The notes: generated from the letters alone by a model not told the origin. DNA of 64,000 nt from Deroplatys truncata (GCA_030765065.1 CM060980.1:66588364-66652363), one strand, 5' to 3'. Counted from the stretch's first letter, positions 21,713 through 34,195 are shown. A program made the numbers and translations.

Positions 21713-24599
21713 AACCGCTTGTGAAATTCAAAGACAATATTCATTGCGATACTAACGCTATTAAAAAATCGTTTTACGATGACAGATTGTCGTCGCAGAA
21801 ATAGAAGCCATTACCGTACATAATTTTCAATGTATTAAATGATTTCTTGTGCTGCATAATGAACATAATAGGAAAAATCTCATTTATCTGTTAACTTAAT
21901 ATAAATAATACGCAATAATAAACAATTGGTTACATTGAATTTCCGGTATTTTCAAGTATTGAGTCCTTAAAAGCTACAATAGCTATGATAATGGACATTC
22001 TCTTAGGCAGTGAGAGAAAGTGTGTGAAATGACAGAATGGAGAAGATGAAAGAGTAAGGTTTATTCATCTATAACGGATTTTCAATATTTACATTACTAT
22101 TTATGTCAACTACCCTACACCGTGGAGGGTGCTGTTCTGGTTTCCTGCCACGAAACATGTCTGGGTTGGAGCCTCGCCTTGAGGGGTGTGGATTTTTACA
22201 TCCTGTAGAGTACGGTGCACATTCACCATTGTGAGGAATATGAGAAACTACGATATGTAGCAATTTTTGGGTCAGTAAGATCAGTATTCGGCAACAGGTT
22301 TGATCAGCTGTTGCTGTGAAGGTTATTGTGCTACAAATCATCATCATCATCATCACCATCATCATGAACTTAATTGGTGCATTTTAGGTCTCGAATAATA
22401 TTTCTATTACTTTCATTAAAAGCCGCCCACTTTTTCCTCACAGCATGCTTGGAAAAGACCGACATCACGTTCCAGGGAATTTTTTTAATGTTGTTTCAAC
22501 TAATCTGGATTCTTTTTCACATTGAAAGATTTTCACAATCTCAGAATATTTCATTACCAACAGGTACAGCTTAGGTTTATATTATCTTGGTCAGTCTCGA
22601 AAAAATTTGGGATCTGTGTGTCTGTCAATTGGAATCAGTTTTAAAACAATCTTTATACAACTGACAATATGCTTGAAGTGTATGTGTGTACACTGATAAA
22701 GAGAGAGGGAGAGAGAGGGAGAGAGAGATATATATAGCCAGACCCACAGTGAGTAAAATTGAAACGAAAAGCCAGAGAAATACCTCGCTCATATTATTTA
22801 AATTGGCCGTATTTTAAGCAAGTAAGCCAAAGCAAACAGCTCTATACATGGAACAATATTTTTGTGTTTTACTGTCTAAATAGTGTCTAACGTTATTGAT
22901 CAAAACATATTTCTGAAATACGGAAACAACAAATGACACGTAAATCTTGAATTTTTTGTAGACAGCCAACGAAGCCTTCAATTCCCTCGACATAACTGAG
23001 AAACCATAAGAGATTATCACTCCAGTCTGCATATTTTTCAGTGGTGGAAAACTTCTCTCCTGACTTCAATATGGGATTCCCAATTTTGGAAGCCAACGTA
23101 AATCATTGAAAATATAAGGATACCCAGTATGCCCTTGACGAATCGCGTTTGCTAACTATGCCGAAACTATCTTCGGACAGAACACTCATCTCATCAATTT
23201 ATTCTTAAGCCCATTTGTGTTCTATGATGTGTAAAGTAACAGAGTAGCTATCTGTTGAAATGATCGGAGAAAGCAAATTTTGTTCCACAAAGCACCTAGC
23301 AAGGGGATCTTGCACAACTTAGAATTTTAGCTCCATAGTGGAAACTGATTTAATGCATGTATAAAGTCGTTAATACTAATCCAAAATAAGTAAAAAATTA
23401 TCAATTTAGATTTGGCTTTATTACCAAAAAATTAAACAGACCCTATGTAATAGGATACCAAGTAGAGGAGATCGCTCAATATGCTTTTTATAAAAAAGAA
23501 CAATTGAATCCTTGAGAAACCAAATAAAGTAAGTAAAGGTGTCATTCATTTTCTTAAAATAGTTTTTTCCTGGGTTATACTTTTCTTTTAAAAATATAAT
23601 AAAAATGTCTTAATTACTATTAACTCTTTCAAAGTAGCAAACAAAGCAACAGTTTCCTTACTTAAAAACAAATATACATCTACATTTTTTTATTTTTAAT
23701 TTTGCTAAGAGCACTTCATAATGGAGCCTGTGGAATCTGGTCCTGGTCTCTATCCCCAAAGGCATCCATGCATACAAATTGTGACACTAAATGTATTGTC
23801 CAGTTATTTTTATATTGCTAAAACATATTTAAATAAACAAACTACTAACTCTTATCCACTGATCATTTTCATTTCAAATATTGCAAACAAAATCCCCTAA
23901 CCTTCTTAACTGAAAGTGATCGCTAAACATTTTCTTAATTTTATTATTTCTTTATTATTTATAAGTCAATTTTTCTAATCAATTTTCCCCTATTCATCAC
24001 TTCCTCTAAATTTCATGAAAATATGGACCCCATCTTCATTATCTCCAATTATTGGACACATTCCCTGTATAATATTACTTCGAAAACTTTTGAATTTCAA
24101 CATTCCTAATAAAAACCATGCAATACCCGCTCTGTGCTTTTTGTTACAACGCCTAAACACTTTTCAGTATTTAATTCTGTCGTAATAGTGTTATACAAAT
24201 CAAGGAGCTTCTCTATTTCGTTGCGGTGTGTAACTCCTGTTTATGTATACCTACATCCCGGAATGGAGATATTTCCAATATCCCCTGACAATGTCATGTC
24301 TTTGTAACCTCTGAGTTACATGATTTTGTGGGTTGTGTCGTTACATACTCAGGAGCAAAGGATACTTCTTACAAAACTGATATGATTCAGAATCACCCCC
24401 CAAATTTAACGAAGCAAACCTGTTTACAATAAAAGAAAGTAAGAAAGTGTTCGCCTGTACCTTAAAATATCGGATGTGTTGCATTAACTTGACTTCCTCT
24501 GCTCACTTTTCTAAAACTATTCCTACTAAAGCTTATTCTTCTATCAACTTCTTGTTAATTGAGATAACTTTCATTAGACACTTACACATTTCGTTGTAC
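21713..24599. other. Long unassigned AT-rich stretch with two microsatellites
   Basis: A (CAT)n run lies at 22336-22362, at the end of a GC-richer block (22105-22335) that may be the tail of a retroposon. A (GA)n-rich tract lies at 22698-22730 and runs into TATATATA. No gene or splice-quality exon was recognised. Confidence 0.4.
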
Positions 24600-24639
24600 T
24601 TATAAGAGTATGCTAAAGCGAAAGTCAGAACTTTAGAAA

Positions 24640-25161
24640 TCCGAACGTTACACGATGACTTTGAATTTCCGTTCTCTTTGCATCACCATTAGAACAAAGA
24701 AAGAAAGAAAGAAAGAAAGCAAGAAAGAAAGAAAGAAAAGAAAGAAAAAAACGAAGAGCAAATTCCCATTGGAAAGAAGCATAAGTATTTGTAAATTCAA
24801 ACCAATAACAAAGAATATCTCGGAAAACGAGTTAAAATCTCGTTAACGGCATAGACATTTTTGAAATAAATTGTGGGCCTTAACAGATCTACATTTTTAT
24901 GTATGTAGTAAGATTTTGTCTGTCTCTTACGGTTTACAAGTTATATAAATCCATTCAGAATAAAACATTTTCACAGGCTATTCCAGATATACATTTTGTT
25001 TGTCATGAAACATCTTAAATACAGTGTATTTTAATAAAAATTGTTGGAGCCGTTTTTGAGAAAACCTAAAAAATAATAAAAATTCTTCCATGTACACGGT
25101 AGTTTGGGGTTTTGGGGGCATTTCTTAAAAATCATCGAGTCACATACCTGGCTGAACTTAA
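24640..25161 (-). repeat. R1 interspersed repeat, copy 6, first half (split by a transposon)
   Basis: Minus-sense R1 blocks run from GGCATAGACATTTTTG and ACAGATCTACATTTTTATG through TTTTAATAAAAATTGTTGG to CATACCTGGCTGAACTTAA at 25161. The matching continuation starts at 29799. A (GAAA)n microsatellite occupies 24694-24745. The join across the insertion reproduces the R1 block around GAACTTAAAT..CAAGTTT without loss. Confidence 0.8.
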
Positions 25162-25260
25162 GGGACACTGGTGCTGATTTTTTAGGTGAAATTACAACAT
25201 TTTTTACTTTTGAATTATATAAATATTCTACCGACACCTGTGAATCTTGCATTTGAGTGG

Positions 25261-25545
25261 TCCACTTGCAAAACCTGTTAAATGAACATTTTTAAAAAAT
25301 CAAGTTATATAGCTCATTGGAAAGGACTCGGCGTCATCTACAGAGATCTGAAGTTATCCACTAGCGAAACCCAATAAATCGCTTGAAAAGTCGATGAGAA
25401 ACTCACGTCCTCCAGCAAAACCTGTTAAAATTGCAAGAGCTACACTTACAAAACCTGTTAAAAACAGTCCACTTGCAAAACCAGCTAAATTACAATCAGA
25501 AAATGGCCGTCAGGAGTGATACACATGCAAAACCCGTTAAAATCT
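25261..25545 (+). repeat. Left subterminal repeats, core TGCAAAACCTGTTAA
   Basis: The motif occurs at about 25264 (CACTTGCAAAACCTGTTAAA), 25413 (AGCAAAACCTGTTAAAATTG), 25444 (TTACAAAACCTGTTAAAA), 25470 (CTTGCAAAACCAGCTAAA) and 25524 (ATGCAAAACCCGTTAAAA), with a decayed one at 25360. Spacing is irregular. Repeats inside a transposon's ends are typically transposase-binding sites. Confidence 0.75.
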
Positions 25546-25769
25546 AAGAACTTTACATTAAGAAAGCTCAAAGAGACTGTTTTATTTGTTTTTACTTCTC
25601 TAGGTTTCGTTTTGGTGGCACTGTTTCTCGCACAGTTATGTAGGCAACATGCTTTTAACTGCAGTGTAGCTATAACAATAATGGTTTGTCTATTTAAATG
25701 TTGAGCTTGGCCTTAACTAATGTGTGCAGGGCAGGGACTGAGGTATTGAGTAATTATTAGTTATTTAAA

Positions 25770-27770
25770 ATGAGTGACAGTGAAAACAGTAGAAATAATA
25801 TTGAAGTGCTAGCCATCGAAACTCAGTTCATAGATGTTGATCCTGTGGAAGCAAACAATATTCCAGGAAATTGTAACCAAAAGTGGTTGCAAGGAGACCA
25901 ATGTTCCTCGTAAGAAGAAACTACGTCCAGAAACCTGGAAAATAAATGTCGCGAAGGAAAAAAGGTAAGAAAATATTAGGTATGTTAAAATAATCAGATA
26001 AGATCTGTAGAGTCATTTGTAACAATACATGAATAAATATGAATGGATGACGTAACCTAATCAAACTTCAATTTTTTGTTCTTCAGGTACTCTCCCAAAG
26101 GATTCCCTAAAATGTCGACCTGTTCACACAAAGGAAAGAGCTTCCGCTGTAAAGAGCTTAACTGCCAAGATGTCAAAAGAATTCATTAGATTTACTTTAA
26201 GGAAAAATCACTACTTGCACAAAATAATTTCAGCTTGCAGCACGTCCAAGTTTCAACACCGAAACAAAGTACTGAAAACAGTAAAATAAGATTGAGCACA
26301 GAGTAAATTTTACCAAAAAGAGGAGAAGGCGTCACTGAAAATATACCAGTCTGCCGAGAAGCTTTTACGACAGTTCTTCAAGTGGGAAGAGACAGGCTGC
26401 AACGTTTGTGTTCCAATATTCTGAAAAATCCATAACCACCCGAAAAGAGAGGAGGATACCGCATATCTGAAAAATTTGCCGAGAAAAAAGAAAAAAGTCA
26501 CATCAGCAAATTCATCCCACTCGAAGCCCACTGCTCAAGAGTTAAGAATTGTGAACAACGTTACTTAGCTCAGATCTTACCATTACAAAGATGCATGAAA
26601 TGTTCAATAAGCAACACCCATACATTTTGGTTCAATACGAGTACTACAGAAGAATTTTCTGTACCTACTTTAATATTGGTTTTGGTGCGCTAAGTTTCGA
26701 TGCTTACTCAACAAGCGCCAGCCTTCAGTCAAGAATCGAGGCTGCAATGACCGAAGAAGAAAAGGTGGATCTAAGATTTCAACTTATGGTGCACAAAAAA
26801 GGGCAGATGTGTTCTACAAAAGGCTGAAAGAAGTTGCAGAAGATAATTTGCGTTCATCTATGATTGCCAGAATAACTTTGTGATACGTAAACTCTCAGAT
26901 CAAGCTGCCTATTACCTACGTCAAGTGTACCTGTACAACTTTACAGTGTGTCAAGAAAATTCACACTTTTCTCAAGCTCCAGAAAACGTGTTCACATACG
27001 CATGGCTAGAGAGCTTCGAACCAAATAGCTTCCGCCATCCATCAAAACTTATCACAGCATACAGATTTTGAAGGCGTAGATCCGCTTGTTTGCAGTTGGA
27101 TGCAGGGAACAACATAAAAACAAGACTGTAATAGGCATGCTAATGCACTGGTTTCTGAACGAATTCAAGAAATTCAAATGTGGTTTCCTATTGTGGGTCA
27201 CTCTTTCATTCCACCTGACTGAGTATTCGGACATTTAGAGCGAGAGTTACGGAAAACTGACGTGATTGAGAAATCAGACATCTACAAGGACATCATGAAA
27301 AAGCACGCGACCGTCATTCGCCTAGGAGAAGAAGATTGCTCTGTTCGAGACTGGAAGGCATATGTAGATGCACAGATTAAAGAACCAGGGAAATGGCATT
27401 TTCAGTTCCAAAAGGCCCCCTCCCAAAGTATCACCAAACCCAAAAACAAGAGTGCATGCCTAGTACAAGGTGAGCCTTTATAACTTCGAAGGTGGGAAGC
27501 CTAAATCTGTAAACAGAAGAGGAAGGAGCTTCAAAAACCAGAACTTACCAACACTTACCCCCCAAAGGTGCCGCGCTTAAATCAAAGAAGACCGAAGACA
27601 TCAAAGCACTGTTGAAGAAACACTATGGTGATCAATGGGAAGACTCTGAAAACTTGATGTTTTTCTCCGAACTTTTCAAAGAATAAGAATACCTGGAAGT
27701 TGCAGATAACACCAACGACACTAACACTATTTTTGAGCTGTTAGACGATCAGAATACCAGTATTTTGTAA
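25770..27770 (+). pseudogene. Transposase-like gene with intron (DUF7869-like), many frameshifts and stops
   Basis: It starts MSDSENSRNN at 25770. After a frameshift comes a Lys/Arg-rich block (RKKKLRPETWKINVAK). A consensus donor AAGGTAAGA follows (exon end 25964), then a pyrimidine-rich acceptor ending CTTCAG (exon start 26087). Later segments, in shifting frames, include KSHISKFIP, VQYEYYRRIFCTYFNIGFG, DQAAYYLRQVYLYNFTVC, GCREQHKNKTVIGMLMHWFL and GHSFIPPD, then FGHLERELRK and DWKAYVD. The order, with a GCxxQxKN box before a GHSFxPPD box, matches arthropod and cnidarian proteins annotated as DUF7869, which I take to be transposase-derived (from memory, unverified). Natural end is TAA at 27768-27770. 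At least six breaks make it a pseudogene. It is the only plausible transposition gene of the surrounding element. Confidence 0.7.
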
Positions 27771-28089
27771 ATGCATTAATTCTTTTTTTAGCTGACCTAT
27801 TTTTATAAGTTTTTCAATTTTTTCAAACGCCATTGTGAAAACATTTTGCAGATTAGCCGATCGTTAATGGAAACATTAATGAGATCTGTGGTACCTTCAA
27901 CCCGTAAGGGTTCAATGCAAAGGGTTCTATGCAAAAGCAGAAAAAAAGTTGCAGATTATTTCCTATTTTATATTATTCAGAAAATACGTAATATTTTATG
28001 GTTGCTTGTTAGAAGACTAAGTTTCAATGTCAGTCGTTAACTACAATAGAAATTATCAGGTTCTGTATTATGTTAATGAGTCAATAATA

Positions 28090-28460
28090 TGATGTGTTTT
28101 AAACTTTTGGTGTATACATAAGTTCTGTGCCAAATCCACCCTCCCAGGAGAAATATACATTACGCGACGGGCATGTATCAAAGAAACGCTGCCGAATGCG
28201 GCAAAAAGAAGTGCAACGATCAACGTAGCAGTTCTTCAACCAGTTCGCTACAAGAAGAAGAACCAGCACAAGTTTGGACTCACGTAGTAGGTCACGCCAC
28301 GGGACTCGTCGACTGCGCACGCGCAAAAACTCTCGATCTGCTCCAACGTGCTGGGTAGCAGGACGAACCAGTCTGTCTTCACCGAGGGAAACAAGCAGGA
28401 TCACGTCAGATAGAAGCATTCGGCACGGTACACAAAATTCTCTTTCGGCTAAATATATTT
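28090..28460. other. GC-richer unassigned segment inside the TTAA element
   Basis: Open frames of 60-106 codons exist on both strands but have no recognisable motif and strong Arg/Ser composition. It may be a nested solo LTR or non-coding cargo. No target duplication was identified. Confidence 0.3.
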
Positions 28461-28935
28461 AAAATTCTCTTTTGTAATTGGGTAGCGGTAAAGACTTATC
28501 GTCGGATAGATACATTTATTCTTGGCGTTTAACTATTAATCTTTAAATGTGAGAGCAGGAAGCAAATTGTAAAAATTGTAATTGAATAATAAATATTGAA
28601 ACTGTAAACTCTAAAATGAAATAGGGAATGAACAAGGGTTGATAATTGTAACCATTTGTGTGATATTGACGTGTTGAGTTATTAAAGTAAAGAATACGGT
28701 TGTTAATTATTTTATGAATATATCTTCAAGCCATTATTCCTTGTACAATCCATGTAATCTTGGGTCAAAGTATTCGCTTCAGTTCTCAAATCCAATAAAA
28801 ATTGTACCAAAATTCTGTTTTTTAAATTTTTTTATGATTATTAAATCTTACTAGCGATGCCCTTCTACTAGAAGATTTAGATTGTAATTACTAAAAACAT
28901 ATTTATGTTGCAGGTGTTGAAAGTTTAGGGTGCAT

Positions 28936-29222
28936 TTGACAGGTTTTGCAAGTGTGTATGTTGGCAAGATAGCGGAAAGTCAACTAGCAAAAGCAGCCTT
29001 GTTTGCGTTACACTAGCAAAACCTGTTAAGTGTAAATTAAAGTATTAAAAATAAATAATTTACAAGAGATTATACAGCTTCTAACAGTAAAATCAGCAAA
29101 TACTTGCACTTTTTTTTTTAGAAAAAGAACATTGGCATGCATCATAGAATTGGACCATAAAACGTTTTTGTCAAATTTCTCCATTCCGTTTATGATGCAT
29201 TTAACAAGTTATGCATGTGAAC
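28936..29222 (-). repeat. Right subterminal repeats, same core as at the left end
   Basis: Copies occur at 28938-28957 (inverted, CACTTGCAAAACCTGTC), 29009-29031 (direct, CACTAGCAAAACCTGTTAAG), and decayed versions at 28979 (CTAGCAAAAG) and 29199-29221 (inverted). They occur only within this element. Confidence 0.7.
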
Positions 29223-29794
29223 AACTCATTTGTAGAAGCCCGGCGACATATATAAAACGCCCATGCGCTCCCTTTTAACAGCACTGGACCCTTTTTGTAG
29301 GTGTGTGTGTTTTTTCTCAGTTTTACATTTTTGCGGATGAAAATTATTCGTTATATTTCAGTTTTGCTCTGATTTGGATACTTAATATAAAATGTACTAT
29401 CTAAGTATTCAATCATTCACTTTATGATTTCCTTATTCATCGGCTCACAAAATATTAATTTATACCTACTGAAAAACCAGGAAAAGTATAACACCAACGT
29501 CATAAAAACAAAATTTTATTTCTCTATAACTAATAACGTCACTTCAATCAGATCCTTATATTTAGTTTCACTATGTTAAAGTATTATAAAATGCCACTTT
29601 CATACTTCTCTGACAAATATGAATGCACGAGGCAGCTTTAGGAAATTGCTTTTTTTCCCACTAATTGAACATATTTGAGCTAGAGCTTTGAACGTTTGCA
29701 CACTCATTTATTTATGTACTCATATTAAGTGTACCAATTTTAAAGTTAACAGCTTTAACATTTAACAATTTAGAAAGTTCAGTTCTAGTGTCCC

Positions 29795-29995
29795 TTAAAT
29801 CCCAAGTTTCGTTTTAAACCGACTTTTGGTTTTTCAGTAATGAGTCCACAAACAGAAACATATTCACATGAACCTTTTCTGAAAGTAAGGTTTAGGATAT
29901 TCAGGAAGCCTCAAAACGTGTATCGAAATTTTGAGTGGAATACAGTACTTCTTAGGGTATATAAGAAGTAAAGTGGTAAAGAAAGTGTAGCAGTC
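29795..29995 (-). repeat. R1 interspersed repeat, copy 6, second half
   Basis: It continues the R1 copy that ends at 25161: CCCAAGTTTCG, CCGACTTTTGGTTTTTCAG, CATATTC, GGAAGCCTCAAAACGTG, GAGTGGAATACAGTACTTC and AAAGAAAGTG blocks follow in order. Confidence 0.8.
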
Positions 29996-30185
29996 AAATA
30001 AATGAAGAGTAAATTCTCATTCTCACTATGCTGGCAAAACAAACGATATTACAACTTAAGTGTTGCGGCATACTTCCAAGTTTTTCTTGTGTAGTGTATG
30101 CAAAATTATTTGTTGTTTATTAAGTCGTAAAAACTGAGGTGTTAATGAGAACAATAAAAATATGGATACTTCTCGGCGTTTACCT

Positions 30186-30540
30186 GTTTTTCTTCTTCTT
30201 CTTTGGCCAATTTCCTCTTCGTTGTAGGACTTACAAGGCCATAAAAGCCAATGGCTTAGGTCAGTAGTCTGTCGAGGAGAAAGAAAACGCTGGATCATAG
30301 CATAACCAGGATGGGTGATTAGCCCAATGCCTGGTATGGTGGTGAAGAAGGACATCAAATTAGTGATGAAAAGGACGAAAGTAAAATTCGTGGATCAAAT
30401 TATTCAATCCAGTAGTCGCCCAGCGATCGAGGAAAACTGCGAAACACCTTCGATCAGATTGGTCAGCCCCGGGGTTTTAACCGGGAACCTCCGGAATACG
30501 GGTCACAGACGTTACCGCCTGAGCCATTCCGCTCGATTTT
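30186..30540 (-). repeat. tRNA-derived SINE, family B, near full length with (GAA)n tail
   Basis: The minus strand runs from a tRNA-like head (GAGCGGAATGGCTCAGGCGG, degenerate B box GGTTAAAACCCC) through GTTTTCCTCGATCG and CACCCATCCTGG. It then runs through CTCGACAGACTACTGACC to a (GAA)n-type tail at 30186-30200. The same ordered blocks make up 42245-42590 and 43290-43612. Confidence 0.75.
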
Positions 30541-31049
30541 ACATTTTTCCTTCGTCAACAGTAATTTTTTCCGTAATTTCAGGTACTATATAATTATGTG
30601 CACTACTAAATGCTTTTAGAATAATTTTGTAAACGTTACATACGAAAAAGTCGAAAAACTTGATGGAATTACTAATAAAAATTATGAAAGTGATAAAATG
30701 AAAAATCTTAAATGAAAAAGTTGGGATACATCAACTGTACATAAAATCGGTTGTTCTTTCTGGGTATTAAAACTTAGAATTTCTATCCTTCAATTTGACT
30801 GCTAAAATGTTTTAAAGTTGAGCGAATACTTCCCGAAGTCACTCAACATTTTAAAATATCTTCATACCCTTGAACCACGGGGGAGTTGGAACTATAACTG
30901 AAGACTAGAACGGCAGAGATGTAGTGTATATTTAATTAATTGTAGCATTTCCCAAAATATCAATTTAATGCGTATAAAGCCATTTGAGCTTATTTGCTTG
31001 TTAATGTTTATTATATTTTTTCATTTCTTTGATATTTCTGACACCCTCT
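30541..31049. other. Unassigned AT-rich sequence
   Basis: Nothing recognised. Confidence 0.4.
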
Positions 31050-31925
31050 CGTTACACTTTTTGCTTTCTCTACCACGTACTAGTAACAATGCATTGCATT
31101 CCACCCAAAAAATCGTTGTCGAGATTTTACCAGAAACATGTGTTTTGAATCCAAAACAGTATTTTTAGAAAAAGGTCCGTTTGTGTATGAATAGTATAAC
31201 TGAAAAACGAAATGTTGGAAAAAAATACCAAACTTCGAATTTAATTTCACTGTCATCCAAAGATGCGACCCAAGATTTTCAAGAAACTCCTCCCACTCCT
31301 TTATACGAGATGGATAATTGGTTATTATTTTTCATCATCTCAAAAATAACTAACGGTTTTGATTAAAACATCACATATTTAAGATAGTTATAATATAAAT
31401 AAAGTCTATATTTAGAATTTTCTGGGAATAGCTTGTGAACTCTTCATTAGGTAGAAATTTTGGATAATTTTCTGTAACTGATAAATCAATGAATGAGACA
31501 ATGACTCATTAAAAAAAATCCAATTATATTTAAGGCACACAATTTATTTATTTAAAATTTATGATCCTTTTGTGGAAATTCTTTCGTTTTGGGTTATGGA
31601 TTCAATAATTTTGCTTCCTTTGAAGTGCTGTCACAATGCAGTTGTTTCTTGTAAATTTATGGGAAGTGTATGAAATTTGAAGGCCAAAATGTAGCGAGCC
31701 GCTTTTAAACATTTGGCAATCGCTTGTCTTGTGTATTCATTTTTCATCCACATCTAAATGTGTAAGAAACCGTTTCTACAAACATTCATCTCGACTAACA
31801 TGAAGTAAAAGAAAACAAGATTTTGGTTGTTCAAGATTTCGTAGCTGAAATGCCTGCTCTTATTCAGGCAGTAATAATACTGAGAACAAGAGTGTAATAA
31901 ACTTTACATTAATGCATTCAACCTT
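31050..31925 (+). repeat. R1 interspersed repeat, copy 7
   Basis: A plus-strand copy from GCTTTCTCTACC through TGCATTGCATTCCACCC, GAATAGTATAACTGAAAAACG, TTCCAAAGATGCGACCC-like and AACTAACGGTTTTGATT blocks, to GAGAACAAGAGTG near 31892. The central microsatellite is nearly lost. Confidence 0.7.
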
Positions 31926-32434
31926 TTCCCCCAATGTAGATGTTTTCCAGCAGTATATCTACTGTTTAATTCCGCGGAACTTTTGTTTTTAAGAAATTTT
32001 ATTTTATTATCCTTATTCTAAAACAAGTAGCTCCACTATACAATTTTAAGAGCAGATGTTGCCGCCGGCAGGTGTTGAGACGTTTCATGGTTGACAAGTC
32101 TTCCACGAAATGACATTCCACATCATTACCCACTCATTTTGAGATCTTTTCATTTCCGCTCTTCATTTAATGGGTTTTTCCTTTCATACTAAAATTCCTT
32201 GAAGCCTAACAATGCATAACAGAGTGATAAATGACACATGGTAAAATAAATGATAGAATAAAATAAAAACAACAAAAGAATATATTGCCAAGCAAAGCAA
32301 CAAGACTTTTGTAACCGGCGTAATACGCTCAATTTAGTACATAAATACTTTGCACGGTGCTTACTCATGAACGGTAGAATTGTCTTTATCCACTGTCTGT
32401 TAAATCGTGATTTGGAAATTTAAAAAACATTTTA

Positions 32435-33130
32435 TTGCTTCCTCTACTATTTACCTACTGTAAGTAGAAGATGCATTGTATTCCATCTAAAAATTCGATA
32501 CCGAGAATTAATCGGAAATACACACCTCGAAGCTCCCTGAATATATACAAAAAATCTTTTTATAAAAAGGTCTGTGTGTGATATTTTTTCTCTGTCTAAC
32601 TGTGTGCAAAGCATAACTCGAAAACAAAACGTCGATTAAACTCGAAACTTGGTATTTAAGTTCAGCATCTTTCAACGATGCGACACGATTTTCAAGAAAA
32701 TTCCCCCAATATCAACTACATGGAAACTTTTACGTTAATGATGATTTTCTCAAAAATGGCTCTAACGATTTTGATTAAAGTACCATATATTCTAGATATT
32801 TTCTTTACAAATAAAATATATATGTTGGATTTATTGGTAATACCCTGTGAATTGTGAGTGAATTTTGTATTTCTGTGAAGCCGTAAGAGATAGATAAAAT
32901 CTTATTACAGAAAAAGTGAAGCTCTCTTTAAAGCACACAATTTATGCCAAATAAAAATTTTTGTGAGGTTAAGCATTTCGGAGATAGACTTTATTATCGG
33001 TATCGATTTTCAAATACGTTATACCTTTACCGCTCTTCACTTTTTTTCTCGTAGTCACTCAAAGAGAACGCAACTTCAAAGCCATCGCATAGAGACCGCC
33101 TTTAAAAATTTAAATATCACTTAAAGGAGG
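32435..33130 (+). repeat. R1 interspersed repeat, copy 8
   Basis: Plus-strand blocks GCTTCCTCTACT, TGTATTCCATCTAAAAATTC, AAGCATAACTCGAAAAC, CTTGGTATTTAAG, GATGCGACACGA and ATGGCTCTAACGATTTTG occur in order. Confidence 0.75.
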
Positions 33131-33150
33131 ACTGAACTAAGAATTCACGT

Positions 33151-33506
33151 GTCTATTTTATTTAATATTCTAAAATATCTTGGGTCGTGCATAAATAACT
33201 GTGAAAACTGGTACAATGTACGTACAACTTACTATTGAGGATCTGCAGGGTATTTTACACACCGGCACGCACTGTTGTGACGTCATATGGCTAGTCACCA
33301 GTTTTGAAGCAGGTATCTACTGATCAGTCATAGCGTTAAATTTCAACAGGAATGTGCAGTCAGTGTAGTGCCTGAATATCCATACTTTAAAATTACACTT
33401 CCTTGAACTCGTCTCATTATTTACATATTTTGTTCTTTTTCTCCCTTTCTTTTATTTCCACAGTTTTCTCATAAAGGTAATCCAAACCGAGAGAACTACC
33501 AGCCTT
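33151..33506. other. Unassigned AT-rich sequence
   Basis: Nothing recognised. It lies downstream of the candidate exon on the opposite strand. Confidence 0.35.
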
Positions 33507-33781
33507 CTATTTCCTGTTTATTAGGCTTAAATTTATGGAGGAACCAATATTACAAGGCATGTCGCTCTGGTCAGTAATCCCTGGTACAACGTACTTGTAT
33601 TGAAACTTGTGTTCATCTACTTCACTCACTATTTGCTTTTTGTCTCCACTCACAAGTTCCTTTTTCTTCTCATACACCCACTCTCCAGCCGATTTATAAT
33701 ATTCCAATAAACCGTCCCCTACTTTTTTCCCTTGGTGAAAACTATGATCAACAGCAGCTATCATTGTTCTGACATAAATGC
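33507..33781 (-). CDS. Candidate terminal exon of an unrecognised protein
   Basis: On the minus strand a strong acceptor (TTTTTCATTTCTAG) ends at 33782. The frame is then open for about 90 codons to a TAG at 33507-33509. The peptide contains VRTMIAAVDHSFHQGKK, a charged WVYEKKKELVSGDKK and a closing SINLSLINRK. AATAAA overlaps the last codons (near 33519) and could serve as a polyadenylation signal. A donor-like AAGTACGT lies inside, so it could also be an internal exon. AVDHxxH near a new exon start resembles repeat-derived proteins in arthropod genomes, so a transposon gene is as likely as a host gene. I do not recognise the family. No other exon of the same gene was found nearby. Confidence 0.35.
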
Positions 33782-34195
33782 CTAGAAATGAAAAATGTGT
33801 TTGTTTTGGGATATACTTCAAGCACTTACTGTGATAGGATTCAAGGCTTCCTGTATGATGAAAATGATTGAAATGCGTAATGTCACTTAAAATATTCCAT
33901 TATTTATGATACTACACATTGACAAGTTTGTGCTTTTAACATCTTCTTCGCTCAACGCATCATGAGCACATGAGTGACTTTTCTCAAAATCTAACCATAT
34001 CTACACTAGTAATGTGATTTAAAATTAACTGAACGTTTGCTTTAGGAGAACACTGTTACCTCACAAGTACCAGCTGCTTCCAGTCACGAAGGACCGATAA
34101 TTTTGGAGTCTTATTAAACATTTTCATGAGGGGTTTAGCAAAATGTCATACATCAAATTCATGATGTAGAATGGTATTACCGGAGGGGGACATCT
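33782..34195. other. Unassigned sequence, would be intronic to the candidate exon
   Basis: No second exon was recognised on the minus strand. Confidence 0.3.

Larger units (their letters stand above)
25162..29794 (+). mobile_element. 4.6-kb DNA transposon with TTAA target duplications (Kolobok- or piggyBac-like target choice)
   Basis: TTAA occurs on both sides (25158-25161 and 29795-29798), and removing the element plus one TTAA restores an uninterrupted R1 copy. The ends are inverted: GGGACACTGG on the left and, inverted, GGGACACTAG on the right, with further partial matching (GGGACACTRGNNCTGA). TTAA duplications are known for piggyBac and Kolobok. The GGG start fits Kolobok better than piggyBac, whose ends usually start CCC/CAC, but superfamily placement is tentative. 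Inside are one decayed transposase-like gene (25770-27770), repeated subterminal motifs at both ends, and an unassigned GC-richer segment (28090-28450). Confidence 0.8.

Noticed and set aside
24655..24846. Lys-rich ORF
   Set aside because: It is made by a (GAAA)n microsatellite inside R1.
28099..28462. Overlapping Arg/Ser-rich ORFs on both strands
   Set aside because: Composition-driven in a GC-richer segment. No motif is seen, and neither frame stands out.
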